Shown here piece by piece: positions 1 through 8,764 of a stretch of DNA of 64,000 nt. This stretch comes from Kordia zhangzhouensis (GTDB lineage: Bacteria > Bacteroidota > Bacteroidia > Flavobacteriales > Flavobacteriaceae): contig NZ_LBMH01000005.1 of NCBI RefSeq assembly GCF_001005305.1, forward strand, positions 341,275 to 405,274, given 5' to 3'. Below the pieces are notes generated by a model. That model searched no databases, was not told the DNA's origin, and worked only from the letters and a program-made list of their open reading frames with translations. The position numbers and the translations under genes were made by a program. The first letter of the stretch is position 1; every line of letters begins with the position of its first letter.

Positions 1-608
1 AATAATGGAAATTTTTTACCATTCAATCCGCAATCTAATAATTTGGTAAACAGCTTGTCTGGTCGCTCCCGTGAACCATATACCGAATACAATCGTAAAG
101 AACACGATTTCAACTGATTAAGCCTAGAACTACATAAAACCAATTGCTCTGCTGCCAATTTGGTTACCCCATAATGTGAAGCAGGTTTTGGCGCTACTGT
201 TTCGGGAAAAGTGGCATTGAGTCCGTAAATAGACGAAGTTCCAATATTTACAAACATCCGAAGTGAATTTTGAGCTAAAGCATAAGAGAGCAAATGCTGT
301 GTTGCAATTACATTATTAGTTAAGTAATCATGAAAAGTAGAAGTTGCCGCAATACCAGGTTGTGCTGCAAAGTGAAATATATATTCAACATCATTTGGCA
401 ACTCATACGTAGCAGAACTTTCGCGTAAATCAGCCTTTATAATTTGAATTCCTTTAGTAGTTAGTACTTTTGCATTTTCCGTTTTTAAAGCTATTGGATA
501 ATAATCTGAGAAGTTATCTATTCCGACTACTTCGTGTCCTAATTCATGTAAATGTTCTGCAACATGCGAACCGATAAATCCGGCGATTCCTGTGATAAGT
601 ATCTTCAT
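1..608 (-). CDS. NAD-dependent epimerase/dehydratase, extended SDR family (partial, 3' end outside window)
   Basis: This is the N-terminal ~202 residues of a nucleotide-sugar epimerase or dehydratase; the rest lies left of base 1. The protein starts MKILITGIAGFIGSH, which carries the Gly-x-x-Gly-x-x-Gly NAD-binding motif of a Rossmann fold. It continues with HFAAQPG, NIGTSSIYG and SHYGVTK; the last supplies the Tyr-x-x-x-Lys catalytic pair of short-chain dehydrogenases. The family converts UDP- or GDP-sugars, commonly for surface polysaccharide. The exact substrate (for example UDP-glucuronate or UDP-glucose) cannot be read from this fragment. It is divergent from the sigma-factor gene. Confidence 0.88.
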   Translation of the reverse strand, partial: MKILITGIAGFIGSHVAEHLHELGHEVVGIDNFSDYYPIALKTENAKVLTTKGIQIIKADLRESSATYELPNDVEYIFHFAAQPGIAATSTFHDYLTNNVIATQHLLSYALAQNSLRMFVNIGTSSIYGLNATFPETVAPKPASHYGVTKLAAEQLVLCSSRLNQLKSCSLRLYSVYGSRERPDKLFTKLLDCGLNGKKFPL

Positions 609-694
609 TAATAGCTTGGGTAATGTATTTGATGCATAAAAGTATAAATAATTTATGGAATGCCTTGTTTATTTTTTTAATCATCAGTAGTTTT

Positions 695-1255
695 ATGGAA
701 GATAGTGAAAGATTTATTACAGGTCTTATAACTGGAAATGAAAAAGTTACACTAGAAATTTACACCAAATTATTTCCTAAAGTGCAAGCGTATGTATTAA
801 AAAACAGAGGCGATTCTCAAGATGCTTCGGATGTTTTTCACGACGGATTACTGTATATTATTGTGACACAAAAAGAAAAAAGAACGGAAATTAAATCGTT
901 TGAAGCGTATCTTTTTGTGGTTTGCAAAAATATCTGGAAAAGAAGTTTAAAAAATCAGGTAATAAAAAACGATTCAATTACCCTTACAGATAAAGAAGAA
1001 GAATTAAGTACGTTTATACTTGAACAACAAATGCACGATTTTTATATAAAAAAATTCGACGAACTTTCTGAAAATTGCAAAGAAATTTTAAGTAGTTATT
1101 TTAACGGATTGAGTTATGAAGAATTGGCTGCAGAATACGCCTATGCCTCGATAAATACGGTACGACAGCGCGTATTTAAGTGTCGAGCAAAACTAATTAA
1201 ATTAATTAAAGAAGATCAAACATATCAAAAAATAAAGCAATGGCTTCAAAACTAA
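695..1255 (+). CDS. RNA polymerase sigma-70 factor, ECF family
   Basis: This 186-residue protein has the size and layout of an extracytoplasmic-function sigma factor. Region 2 spans about residues 15-85, including a DVFHDGLLYI segment. Region 4 is a helix-turn-helix near the C terminus (ENCKEILSSYFNGLSYEEL followed by a SINTVRQRVFKCRAKL helix). I chose the ATG at 695, which gives MEDSERFITGL; an upstream in-frame ATG would add a hydrophobic stretch atypical of sigma factors. It overlaps the next gene by 16 bp, so the two are probably translationally coupled. The regulon is unknown. Confidence 0.88.
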   Translation: MEDSERFITGLITGNEKVTLEIYTKLFPKVQAYVLKNRGDSQDASDVFHDGLLYIIVTQKEKRTEIKSFEAYLFVVCKNIWKRSLKNQVIKNDSITLTDKEEELSTFILEQQMHDFYIKKFDELSENCKEILSSYFNGLSYEELAAEYAYASINTVRQRVFKCRAKLIKLIKEDQTYQKIKQWLQN

Positions 1256-2061
1256 CCGAAAAACTTTTAGAAGATCTAGAACGCTATTTAAAAGGCAAAA
1301 TGACTGGTATCGAACGCCAACAATTTGAAGAAAATTTAGCTTCTGATGAAGAATTACGAAATGAATTGCGCTTACAAATAGGATTATATGAAACATTTGA
1401 TAATTCGGAAGATTATTCGCTATTTAAAGACAATTTGAACCGTTCTGAAATCAATGTATTGAAAGCTAAATTGCGTAGTAAAGAATATCAAGATTTATCT
1501 ATAAATATCCGAAAAGCAGAAAAAGTATATTTTAATCAAAAAACGAAAGTAAAACCTATTCAAAAGTATTATCGTTACTTTGGCATTGCCGGAATGATTA
1601 TATTATTTGTGACAATCTATTTTTTTCAAAGTGTTAATTCATATGCTACGTATTATAATCAATATGTAAACTGGGAAGAATTGCCTTCTTTTATAGAAAA
1701 AAGTCAGCCAAAAAATACTTTCTCTAATGCAGAAATAGCTTTTAAACGAGGTAATTATACAGAAGCGGTGGCACTTTTTAGCACAATTGAAGCCACTGAT
1801 GAACTGTATCCGTATAGTGTATTGTATTTAGGTGCGTGTTATGATAAACTAGATGAAAACAAAAAAGCAATCGCTACATTTCAACAATTGGCAAACTTGG
1901 AAAATTCTCTGATTAGTTCTCAAGGGACTTGGTACGAAGCCATGATATATCTCAAAATGAACGACAAAGAAAATGCCATCAAAGCGCTACAAAAAAACAC
2001 GGATAACCCTGACGATTTCAACTATCAAAAAGCTAAAATATTAGTACGTAAACTAGATTAG
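1240..2061 (+). CDS. Membrane protein with TPR-like C-terminal domain, probable anti-sigma partner
   Basis: This is a 273-residue protein. Residues 1-100 are charged and helical, and one membrane helix lies at about 112-130 (FGIAGMIILFVTIYFF). The C-terminal half looks like tetratricopeptide repeats (AEIAFKRGNYTEAVALFSTI and a second unit with YLGACYDKLDENKKAIATF). The overlap with an ECF sigma gene and the single membrane segment suggest that it holds the sigma factor at the inner membrane and senses envelope signals through the TPR part. That role is inferred from context; no classical zinc-binding anti-sigma motif is visible. Confidence 0.72.
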   Translation: MASKLTEKLLEDLERYLKGKMTGIERQQFEENLASDEELRNELRLQIGLYETFDNSEDYSLFKDNLNRSEINVLKAKLRSKEYQDLSINIRKAEKVYFNQKTKVKPIQKYYRYFGIAGMIILFVTIYFFQSVNSYATYYNQYVNWEELPSFIEKSQPKNTFSNAEIAFKRGNYTEAVALFSTIEATDELYPYSVLYLGACYDKLDENKKAIATFQQLANLENSLISSQGTWYEAMIYLKMNDKENAIKALQKNTDNPDDFNYQKAKILVRKLD

Positions 2062-2131
2062 CAAAGAGGTTTAAAGTACAGTTTTATCTAACTTTACTGC
2101 TTTCGTTTTTTAAAATTTCAAACACAAATAT

Positions 2132-4558
2132 TTAAAACTTTACCTGCAAGGTTGCATAAAAGTTCCGGTTGTTGGACGGAATGATTCCGGGACCTGGATA
2201 TCCTGTAGCACGACGCGTAAAATATTCATTATCCAACACATTATTAATTCCAGTTTCAAGTTTGAAATTTTTATACGTATATGACAGCGAAATATCTAAA
2301 ATATCGTAGGCTGGAATTTCCCCAATTACACCACTCAAGTTACTTTCTACCGCATTGGACGCATCTGTAAATTGTTGTGAGATATATGTATACTGAATGT
2401 TTGATAGTAAGTTTTTATACCCAAATAGCAACCCTGTTTTTAAATTCACATTGGGTACAAATTCTACCTTGTTCCCTTCTACGCCATTTTCTTGCGAATC
2501 AGTATACTTTGAATCGGTCAAAGCAACATTGATAAAATAATTAAAGCTATATTCTTCATTTTTGAGAAACAATTCGTTCAGGTTGAAATCTACCAAAGAC
2601 TCAATTCCATACATGACTGCGTTTCCAATATTGCCACGTTCGCTCTTCACACTTCCATCGGCAAATGCACGTTGAATAAAACCAATTCGGTCATTGTAAA
2701 ACAATCCAAAAGCACCAATATCATACGAGATTTTATTGTTGTAATTTCCACGCAAACCTAAGTCAATTGTCATTCCTTTTTCGTCGTCAATGGTTGGGCT
2801 AATTGCAAACGCAGGATTGATAATACTAATATCTGTAAACGTTACCGAACGATAGTTTTGTGATACATTTCCATAGATTTCTATTGATTTTGTCGGTTTG
2901 TAACTCGCTCCTAACCCGAGAAGCACAAAAGAACGTTCACGCACTTCACTATTGTCTACTGTTTCATTCAATATTACGTTTCCGGCTGCATCTGTATTGA
3001 TTCGTTTAAAAAACCCATCACTTTCAGTTTTAATGTGTTCAAAACGAAAACCTGGTGTAATTGATAATTTATCATTTACATAAAAAATATTCTCTCCAAA
3101 AACTGCAATATTCAAATTTGGATAATCGTAAGCCGATTGATTTGGGTAATTGGGATAATCGTCTAATTGGAATTCAAAATTAGGATCACTTCCCGCAGAA
3201 CCTGGACCTTGTTGTCCCGTATTGTCTGCCTTATAGAATTTTGACCCGACTAAGAATGTCGCTTCTTTTCCAAAAACTTCATATTTACTTACAAGACGAG
3301 TTTCAAATCCAAAATTATTAAAATCTCCTTTAATCAAATCACGTTCAACACCTGGATCAACTTGATTCACACGATTGCTACGGAATCCAAGAGCATTTCT
3401 AGAGGCATTTAGTCCAAAAAAGTTAAATGTAAAGTTGGTGTCATCCGAAAATTGATGTGCAAATTTCACGTTATACAACAACCAATCAATTTGAAACCAA
3501 TTGCGTTCACGATTGCTTTGAAAAGGATTGTCTGCAAACATAGCATCAGTCAATCCGCCTCCTTGTTTTGCTAGATAACGCAAATAGGTTACTTCTGCTT
3601 CTACTTTGGTTTGATCACTTAATTGATATCCTAAATGAACATACGCATTTTTAGATTCAAATTCGGAGTTAGGACGAAATCCATCTCCTTTTTTGTAATT
3701 AAAAAATGAATAGTAACTAAATTTTCCACTTGTTCCACTAACACTCGTAAAATTTGTAAACAAGTTATTGCTACCAATGGTATTTCTAGTAATGAATTCG
3801 AAAGGTTTGGCTTGATTTGGTTTTTTCATCACAAAATTGACCAGTCCGCCAAATTGTGTTCCGTATTGCAAAGATGCTGCACCACGGATAATTTGAATTT
3901 CTTGTAATCCTTCTGCTGGTGGCGAATAATAACTTTCTGGATATCCCAACACATCTGCACTGATATCATAACCATTTTGACGTGTATTAAAATTTGCTGT
4001 TCTATTAGGATCTAATCCTCTACCGCCTATATTTAATTGCAAACCAGCATCATCATTTTGATATATATTCAATCCAACTACTTGACTATAAATTTGTCGC
4101 GCATTGTTTGACGCCAAATTTGCCATTGACTGCTCTACTAAAACAACTTCTGTTTTTTTTCCTGCATAGATGGCAGTTTCTTCCACATCTTTTAAACGTT
4201 TGAGAGCAAATACTTTCTTTTTACGTACATTCAATTGCACTTCAGAGAGTTGTTCTCCTAGCGGATTTAATGTTACGTTAAGCAGCATGTCTTGTGCAAC
4301 TGTGAGTTGTTTTTCAAAAACTTCAAATTCATAAGAAAAGAAAATTACTGTCAACTTTTTTTCTTCTGTCACAAATTCGTAATAACCCGATTCATTTGTT
4401 GCTGCTAATTTTCCAGAACCTGCATCATAAATTGCTACATCTGCAATTGGTTGATTTGTTGTAGCAGAAATTACTGTTCCAGAAATTTTTTGTTGTGCAG
4501 CAAGGGAAATACTGAACAAACAAAGTATACTAAGTATGCTAAAATCCTTTAATTTCAT
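2132..4558 (-). CDS. TonB-dependent outer-membrane receptor, FecA-like
   Basis: This 808-residue outer-membrane receptor has a signal peptide (residues 1-21, ending AAQ) and a carboxypeptidase-regulatory-like domain at about 23-105. A plug domain follows at about 130-245 and contains the GGRGLDPNRTANFNTRQNGY segment. A 22-strand-type barrel ends in an aromatic C terminus (YATLQVKF). The plug resembles Fe(III)-dicitrate receptors. It is the last gene of a cluster with HTTM, imelysin and DUF4856 genes, and its start overlaps the HTTM gene end by 20 bp. Metal or metal-chelate uptake, probably iron, is the best guess; the ligand is not determined by sequence. Confidence 0.9.
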   Translation of the reverse strand: MKLKDFSILSILCLFSISLAAQQKISGTVISATTNQPIADVAIYDAGSGKLAATNESGYYEFVTEEKKLTVIFFSYEFEVFEKQLTVAQDMLLNVTLNPLGEQLSEVQLNVRKKKVFALKRLKDVEETAIYAGKKTEVVLVEQSMANLASNNARQIYSQVVGLNIYQNDDAGLQLNIGGRGLDPNRTANFNTRQNGYDISADVLGYPESYYSPPAEGLQEIQIIRGAASLQYGTQFGGLVNFVMKKPNQAKPFEFITRNTIGSNNLFTNFTSVSGTSGKFSYYSFFNYKKGDGFRPNSEFESKNAYVHLGYQLSDQTKVEAEVTYLRYLAKQGGGLTDAMFADNPFQSNRERNWFQIDWLLYNVKFAHQFSDDTNFTFNFFGLNASRNALGFRSNRVNQVDPGVERDLIKGDFNNFGFETRLVSKYEVFGKEATFLVGSKFYKADNTGQQGPGSAGSDPNFEFQLDDYPNYPNQSAYDYPNLNIAVFGENIFYVNDKLSITPGFRFEHIKTESDGFFKRINTDAAGNVILNETVDNSEVRERSFVLLGLGASYKPTKSIEIYGNVSQNYRSVTFTDISIINPAFAISPTIDDEKGMTIDLGLRGNYNNKISYDIGAFGLFYNDRIGFIQRAFADGSVKSERGNIGNAVMYGIESLVDFNLNELFLKNEEYSFNYFINVALTDSKYTDSQENGVEGNKVEFVPNVNLKTGLLFGYKNLLSNIQYTYISQQFTDASNAVESNLSGVIGEIPAYDILDISLSYTYKNFKLETGINNVLDNEYFTRRATGYPGPGIIPSNNRNFYATLQVKF

Positions 4559-5906
4559 CGTTAAATGGTAAAATCCAATGTTTATGTTTGAATGATTCTT
4601 TTTGTTGATATAAATCGACGTTTTTATCGATAAATGGCTGACTCAAACGTCCGTTTAGTGCCACGTAACTTTCTACATATACTCCTACATTTTCATGTCC
4701 TTGACTCGTAAAATGATTTCCCAAATAATGTGCATATTCGAGAATAAAATCGGGTTGAAAGCTCATTTGCTTTTCTTGTAACGGTGTGAGAAAGTCTCCA
4801 TTATTTACATAGAAAAAAGCACCAGTCTTTTTGTCTATAATTTTAAATGTTGTATTCCCCATTTTTTCCATTAGCATAACACGCCATGAGAAACGATAGC
4901 CTTGTTCGGTCCAGAATAATTCACCAGGATATAACAAATATCTAAACGGAAATAGGAGTTGAATGGTAAAAAACGTAACCACTAATGGAATTATAAAATT
5001 AGTATAGGCAATTTTATAAGTAGAAATTGTATCAATAACTGTTGTATTGATGTTTAAAAAACGATGTAAAATCGTTTTAATAAAAGCGATTACTTTTTCG
5101 TGAAAACCAGCATCAAAAAAGATCAATGTTCCAACAATCATTACAAAAGGAAACATTCCAATAGGAAATAATACACGTGTGAAAACATGAAAAAATACGA
5201 CGAGTGCAAAGGCAAATAATCGTGTTTTTCTATAAAGTAATAAAAACGGAATGCACAAATCATATAACATTCCTGACCAACTCATGGCGTAATGAAACCA
5301 ATCTTGTTGCATTAAAGTATTTCCTATAAACGGTAGATCATATTTAGAAGGCAGCCAAATTTTTAATGGTTGCGCTTTGAATAACCAATCAGAGTTTATT
5401 TTTGCCAAACCTGCGTAAAAATAGACAATTCCTAAAAGGAGCTTAATTGCATCAATCGTCCAACGTGGAATGTGTTGATAGCGTTTTTTTCGTATCAAAT
5501 TATCAACTGAAAACGTTGCATTTGCTGGAAGAAAAATCATCAAGAAACTCAAAATACTGATAAAATAGTAATGATTGAGATAGGTTGTTTTTTCCATCAG
5601 TTCGATATATGTAAAACTGAGAAAAAATGTGACGATTGCTAAGCGATATTTTAATCCTAGCGCAACAAATAATGCAGACAACCCACATATAGCAAAAATT
5701 AGATAGGTATACTCCCCGATAGGTTGTACCCATTCAAAGCCATAATATGAAAAATGGAATTTTGGATCTAAATAAATGCTTTCTATCCAACCATGTACCC
5801 AAAAACGAATGATTCCATAACACATCATTACTCCAAAACCAACACGAAAAACAGCCAAAGGAGCTGCATTGGTTTGTTGTTGAATATATGTTAGGAAACG
5901 ATTCAT
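4539..5906 (-). CDS. HTTM-domain multi-pass membrane protein (vitamin K-dependent carboxylase-like)
   Basis: This is a protein of about 455 residues with several membrane helices in its first ~330 residues (PLAVFRVGFGVMMCYGIIRF, LLGIVYFYAGLAKINSDWL). The AGLAKINSDWL block is typical of bacterial HTTM proteins. The last ~120 residues are soluble. I start at the ATG giving MNRFLTYIQQ; an ATG three codons upstream is possible. It follows the imelysin gene after a strong hairpin and overlaps the TonB receptor gene. In Bacteroidetes, HTTM proteins often sit with imelysins. A role in metal-linked membrane chemistry is inference only. Confidence 0.8.
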   Translation of the reverse strand: MNRFLTYIQQQTNAAPLAVFRVGFGVMMCYGIIRFWVHGWIESIYLDPKFHFSYYGFEWVQPIGEYTYLIFAICGLSALFVALGLKYRLAIVTFFLSFTYIELMEKTTYLNHYYFISILSFLMIFLPANATFSVDNLIRKKRYQHIPRWTIDAIKLLLGIVYFYAGLAKINSDWLFKAQPLKIWLPSKYDLPFIGNTLMQQDWFHYAMSWSGMLYDLCIPFLLLYRKTRLFAFALVVFFHVFTRVLFPIGMFPFVMIVGTLIFFDAGFHEKVIAFIKTILHRFLNINTTVIDTISTYKIAYTNFIIPLVVTFFTIQLLFPFRYLLYPGELFWTEQGYRFSWRVMLMEKMGNTTFKIIDKKTGAFFYVNNGDFLTPLQEKQMSFQPDFILEYAHYLGNHFTSQGHENVGVYVESYVALNGRLSQPFIDKNVDLYQQKESFKHKHWILPFNDEIKGF

Positions 5907-5913
5907 GCAATAC

Positions 5914-5956
5914 ATAAAAAAAGGTTGTCAACATACGACAACCTGTATTTTTTATT
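5914..5956 (-). terminator. Hairpin between imelysin and HTTM genes
   Basis: The stem AGGTTGTC / GACAACCT has a 7-base loop and is flanked by A-rich and T-rich runs. On the minus strand it is an intrinsic terminator after the imelysin gene, 8 bp before the HTTM start. Readthrough would give lower expression of the two downstream genes. Confidence 0.75.
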
Positions 5957-5967
5957 GTTTCAAATTT

Positions 5968-7077
5968 TTAGTCACCATCTGCATCTACATAATCAACACT
6001 TATGTTGAACGCTTGTAGCATGTCTACTTTTAACAGAATAACCCCCGCTTGTAACGCATCGTATGCTTGTGTCATTTTCGTGTTATCTGTATTGACCTGA
6101 GTATAAAAATTGGCGTTTAATTCTTGAATTTTTCCCCGAGCTGTGTTGAACTGGTTATTAATCATTGTAGCCAATTCTACTCTGTCCAAAAATGTTAAGT
6201 ATGTTTTAAAGCTTTCTCCAGTGGCACTTCCTCCAAATTGTGTTCCATTGAAAACATTTTGTACAGCATTTAATGCTTCTATAGCTAACTCTTTAGATAC
6301 TTCTTGATTGTAAAATGCTTCTACTTTTTCTGGCAATGGTGTTGTAGAAAAGTTTCCTGCTGGAATTCCAATTTTGTTTGCTCGCAATCCTTTTTCATAA
6401 TAGAAAATAAAGTCATTTACGAATTTATTAGCTGCGCTAGTCGCAGTGTTTGAAGTTCCTGCCACAAAAATATCTCTATACACAGTAGTCCAATCGCTTA
6501 CAACTTCTTGTGTAAGCAATTTCATTTGGTCTATAAGGTCAGATAAGTAGTTTTTATATTTACTCGCATCTGCATTAGTATCATATTTTTCAATAATATC
6601 GACATCTGTAGCTGCGATTCCGTATAACATATAATCTAATGCAGGAAAACCTACTGCATCATTATTATTAGGATGTGTAAGATCGTAGTTTCCATTAGCA
6701 ATATTGTTTTCAACATCTGTTGTACTTACAGGATAGATATTCATCTGAAAGTGATATAGAATTTCTTCTGCTTTTCCAATATTGAACATTTCTACATGTT
6801 GCCATGCCTTGTATGCTGTTAACCAATCTGACCGTAATGCATCAAGATTTGTTTGATTAGGTGTTGCAACAAAATTGTCTTTAGAAGTTCCCAATGCATT
6901 TAATTTTGTGCTGAGATCTTGATAAGCAGGAATTATAAGATTGTCTGCTAAGTTTCGAAGCATGCCTGCTCTGTCAAAAGACTCACCGCCATTAGGTGTT
7001 GTAGGTGTATCATCACTAGAACTACAAGCTACAATAAATAAAGTCAATACTAATACTGAAAAAATTTTCTTCATCAT
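5968..7077 (-). CDS. Imelysin-family lipoprotein (M75-like, iron-uptake associated)
   Basis: The mature start is a lipoprotein: MMKKIFSVLVLTLFIVAC, with the lipobox cysteine followed by SSSDD. The ~369-residue protein is predicted helical and has the imelysin-type segments WLTAYKAWQHVEMFNIG and FPALDYMLYGIA (GxHxxE-like motif position replaced). Imelysins are periplasmic or surface lipoproteins regulated by iron and linked to iron uptake; peptidase activity is doubtful in most. The upstream start would add a non-signal extension, so I start at the MMKK codons. It lies between the DUF4856 and HTTM genes, each gap holding a hairpin. Confidence 0.85.
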   Translation of the reverse strand: MMKKIFSVLVLTLFIVACSSSDDTPTTPNGGESFDRAGMLRNLADNLIIPAYQDLSTKLNALGTSKDNFVATPNQTNLDALRSDWLTAYKAWQHVEMFNIGKAEEILYHFQMNIYPVSTTDVENNIANGNYDLTHPNNNDAVGFPALDYMLYGIAATDVDIIEKYDTNADASKYKNYLSDLIDQMKLLTQEVVSDWTTVYRDIFVAGTSNTATSAANKFVNDFIFYYEKGLRANKIGIPAGNFSTTPLPEKVEAFYNQEVSKELAIEALNAVQNVFNGTQFGGSATGESFKTYLTFLDRVELATMINNQFNTARGKIQELNANFYTQVNTDNTKMTQAYDALQAGVILLKVDMLQAFNISVDYVDADGD

Positions 7078-7117
7078 CTTCTTATTTCTATTTATTCTAA
7101 ATAAACGTTGCAAAAAT

Positions 7118-7160
7118 AAAAAAGTAGTCAATGCCATCCTAATACATTGACTACTTTTTT
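7118..7160 (-). terminator. 16-bp perfect hairpin between DUF4856 and imelysin genes
   Basis: Arms at 7118-7133 and 7145-7160 are perfect complements (AAAAAAGTAGTCAATG and its reverse complement) around an 11-base loop, with A and T tracts at the ends. It is a strong intrinsic terminator or attenuator for the DUF4856 gene and would work in both directions. Confidence 0.8.
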
Positions 7161-7183
7161 AAACTAATTCTAAATAATTTTTT

Positions 7184-8383
7184 CTAGTTTGAAGCTTGTG
7201 CAATTGTAAAGTTAAATTCTACAGCTATTGCTTCAGAAATTTCGTCTAATGTGGCCGGTGTAACATCCCAAAATCCATTTCCTTCCATTAATTGTGCAAT
7301 GAATCCGTCAACCTCAGTTTTGGTAAAGTAAGGTTCATTAGTACCTGGTTTACGTGTGAATTGTAAGCTATAAATAAATCCAAATCCTTCTGAAAGATCA
7401 TGAAATGCAGCAGCTCTATCAGTAGTCAATACAGCTTTTCCTCTTTGCAAATAGTATACCGCACGAATTCCTATAACTTCAGATATTTTTTCCCTGATGA
7501 TGTTGGCTTGCGCGTCACGAACTTCATAATTTTTAGCTACGATCGCTGCACGACCCAATTTGAATGCTTCGTAAACGTCAGAAGCAATTCCAGCAAAATC
7601 TGCATCATTTTCAACTCTTGATAAGTATTTATTCAAAAAATTATCTTCATTTAATAATGGAGCCGTTGCATTGTCTGTTCCGTACAAATATCCAAATGCT
7701 TCGTCCCATTTGTGCTCCATATTTGTGTATGGTTTGCCCTCTGCAAGTATTCCTGCATCATTATCAGCTCTATTTGTACCAGCATCTAATACAGAAATAC
7801 TTAAATAGTTGTTTAACATTTGGTCAACCATTAAAGCTCCAATTAGAGATTTATTGACCGCTTGATTGTATTCCAATCCTTTTCCACTAATATAACGTGT
7901 AGATCCACCACCAGCTTCTTGTAAATTTCCAGGATTACCTGCTGTTGCTGTTGTTGCCCAAGCTGGAAACACTTCAGAAACTTGAGCCGAAATCCAAGTA
8001 TCAAAGTCAGCTTTGATTGCATTGGCATCGGTAGTATTCGCCGAAAAATAGTCAGTTGAAGCTGCTGTTTTACTGCGAATATTTTTGTCAGAAGCATTCA
8101 AGTTGGCAGCGCTAAAATCGTTATCCCCTTCTACATGCGCAAACATTCCATCAAGGTCAGCTTCTGTTTTTGTATTGTCTTTTAAAGCCGTAATGAATTC
8201 TTCGCCCATTAGGATTCGAGTTGTTTGTCCATTGTAATCTACAGTAGAATTTCCATTTCTACTAAACGCATATGTAGCAGGAGCCGTTACTTCATTAATG
8301 TTAATAATTCTAGTGTCATCGTCTGAACAAGCTGTGAAAGCTATACTTGAAACCGCTAGTAAACCTACGAATATCTTTTTCAT
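7184..8383 (-). CDS. DUF4856 domain-containing lipoprotein
   Basis: This 399-residue lipoprotein has the signal MKKIFVGLLAVSSIAFTAC, with the lipobox cysteine followed by SDDD. The mature part has the DUF4856 start (APATYAFSRNGNSTVDYNGQ) and helical segments such as EHKWDEAFGYLYG and ARQANIIREK-like helices. It is the first gene of the DUF4856-imelysin-HTTM-TonB receptor cluster, with a Bacteroidetes promoter just upstream. Members of this family are surface or periplasmic lipoproteins of unknown biochemical role that accompany imelysins, so a part in metal acquisition is likely but not shown. Confidence 0.85.
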   Translation of the reverse strand: MKKIFVGLLAVSSIAFTACSDDDTRIININEVTAPATYAFSRNGNSTVDYNGQTTRILMGEEFITALKDNTKTEADLDGMFAHVEGDNDFSAANLNASDKNIRSKTAASTDYFSANTTDANAIKADFDTWISAQVSEVFPAWATTATAGNPGNLQEAGGGSTRYISGKGLEYNQAVNKSLIGALMVDQMLNNYLSISVLDAGTNRADNDAGILAEGKPYTNMEHKWDEAFGYLYGTDNATAPLLNEDNFLNKYLSRVENDADFAGIASDVYEAFKLGRAAIVAKNYEVRDAQANIIREKISEVIGIRAVYYLQRGKAVLTTDRAAAFHDLSEGFGFIYSLQFTRKPGTNEPYFTKTEVDGFIAQLMEGNGFWDVTPATLDEISEAIAVEFNFTIAQASN

Positions 8384-8422
8384 TTTTTGATAGTTTGTTT
8401 TTTGTATTGTTATTTAACGGTG

Positions 8423-8452
8423 CAAATATATTATTGGATTCTGAAATTACAA
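8423..8452 (-). promoter_or_regulatory. Bacteroidetes-type promoter for the DUF4856-imelysin-HTTM-receptor cluster
   Basis: On the minus strand there is a perfect TATATTTG (TAnnTTTG, -7 box, 8423-8430) with a TTG (-33 box, 8450-8452) 19 bases upstream. It lies ~40 bp from the DUF4856 start. I found no clear Fur-like palindrome by eye. Confidence 0.6.
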
Positions 8453-8701
8453 ATTTTATTTAGACTTAATCTTAATTAAAATGATAAAAAAATATCCAAT
8501 GAATTAATTTTCAACGTTTTAAATAGTAACATCTTTATTTATAGTTAATTTGAAAAGATAATTGATTGAAAATCAATTTATGAAGCAGCATTATTCTTGT
8601 ATCTCTTACACATACAATCATTCATCAATCAAAATGATGTAACAATGAAAAAAGCTATAGAAACCGCTCAAAAATTGACCCGATATTATAGTAACATCAT
8701 A

Positions 8702-8740
8702 AAAAAATCCCTGTAACGCAATTGGTTACAGGGATTTTTT
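8702..8740 (-). terminator. Terminator of the oxoamine synthase gene
   Basis: Perfect 16-bp arms (AAAAAATCCCTGTAAC and its complement) surround a 7-base loop. It lies 25 bp downstream of the stop of the minus-strand gene at 8765. The rest of the 8453-8701 gap is AT-rich with no convincing gene. Confidence 0.85.
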
Positions 8741-8764
8741 ATTTATATCTTTTTTTGAATAAAT

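Noticed and set aside
8644..8715. A 23-codon frame starting ATGAAAAAAGC before a terminator
   Set aside because: Too short, no ribosome-binding or family signal, and it runs into the terminator of the neighbouring gene.
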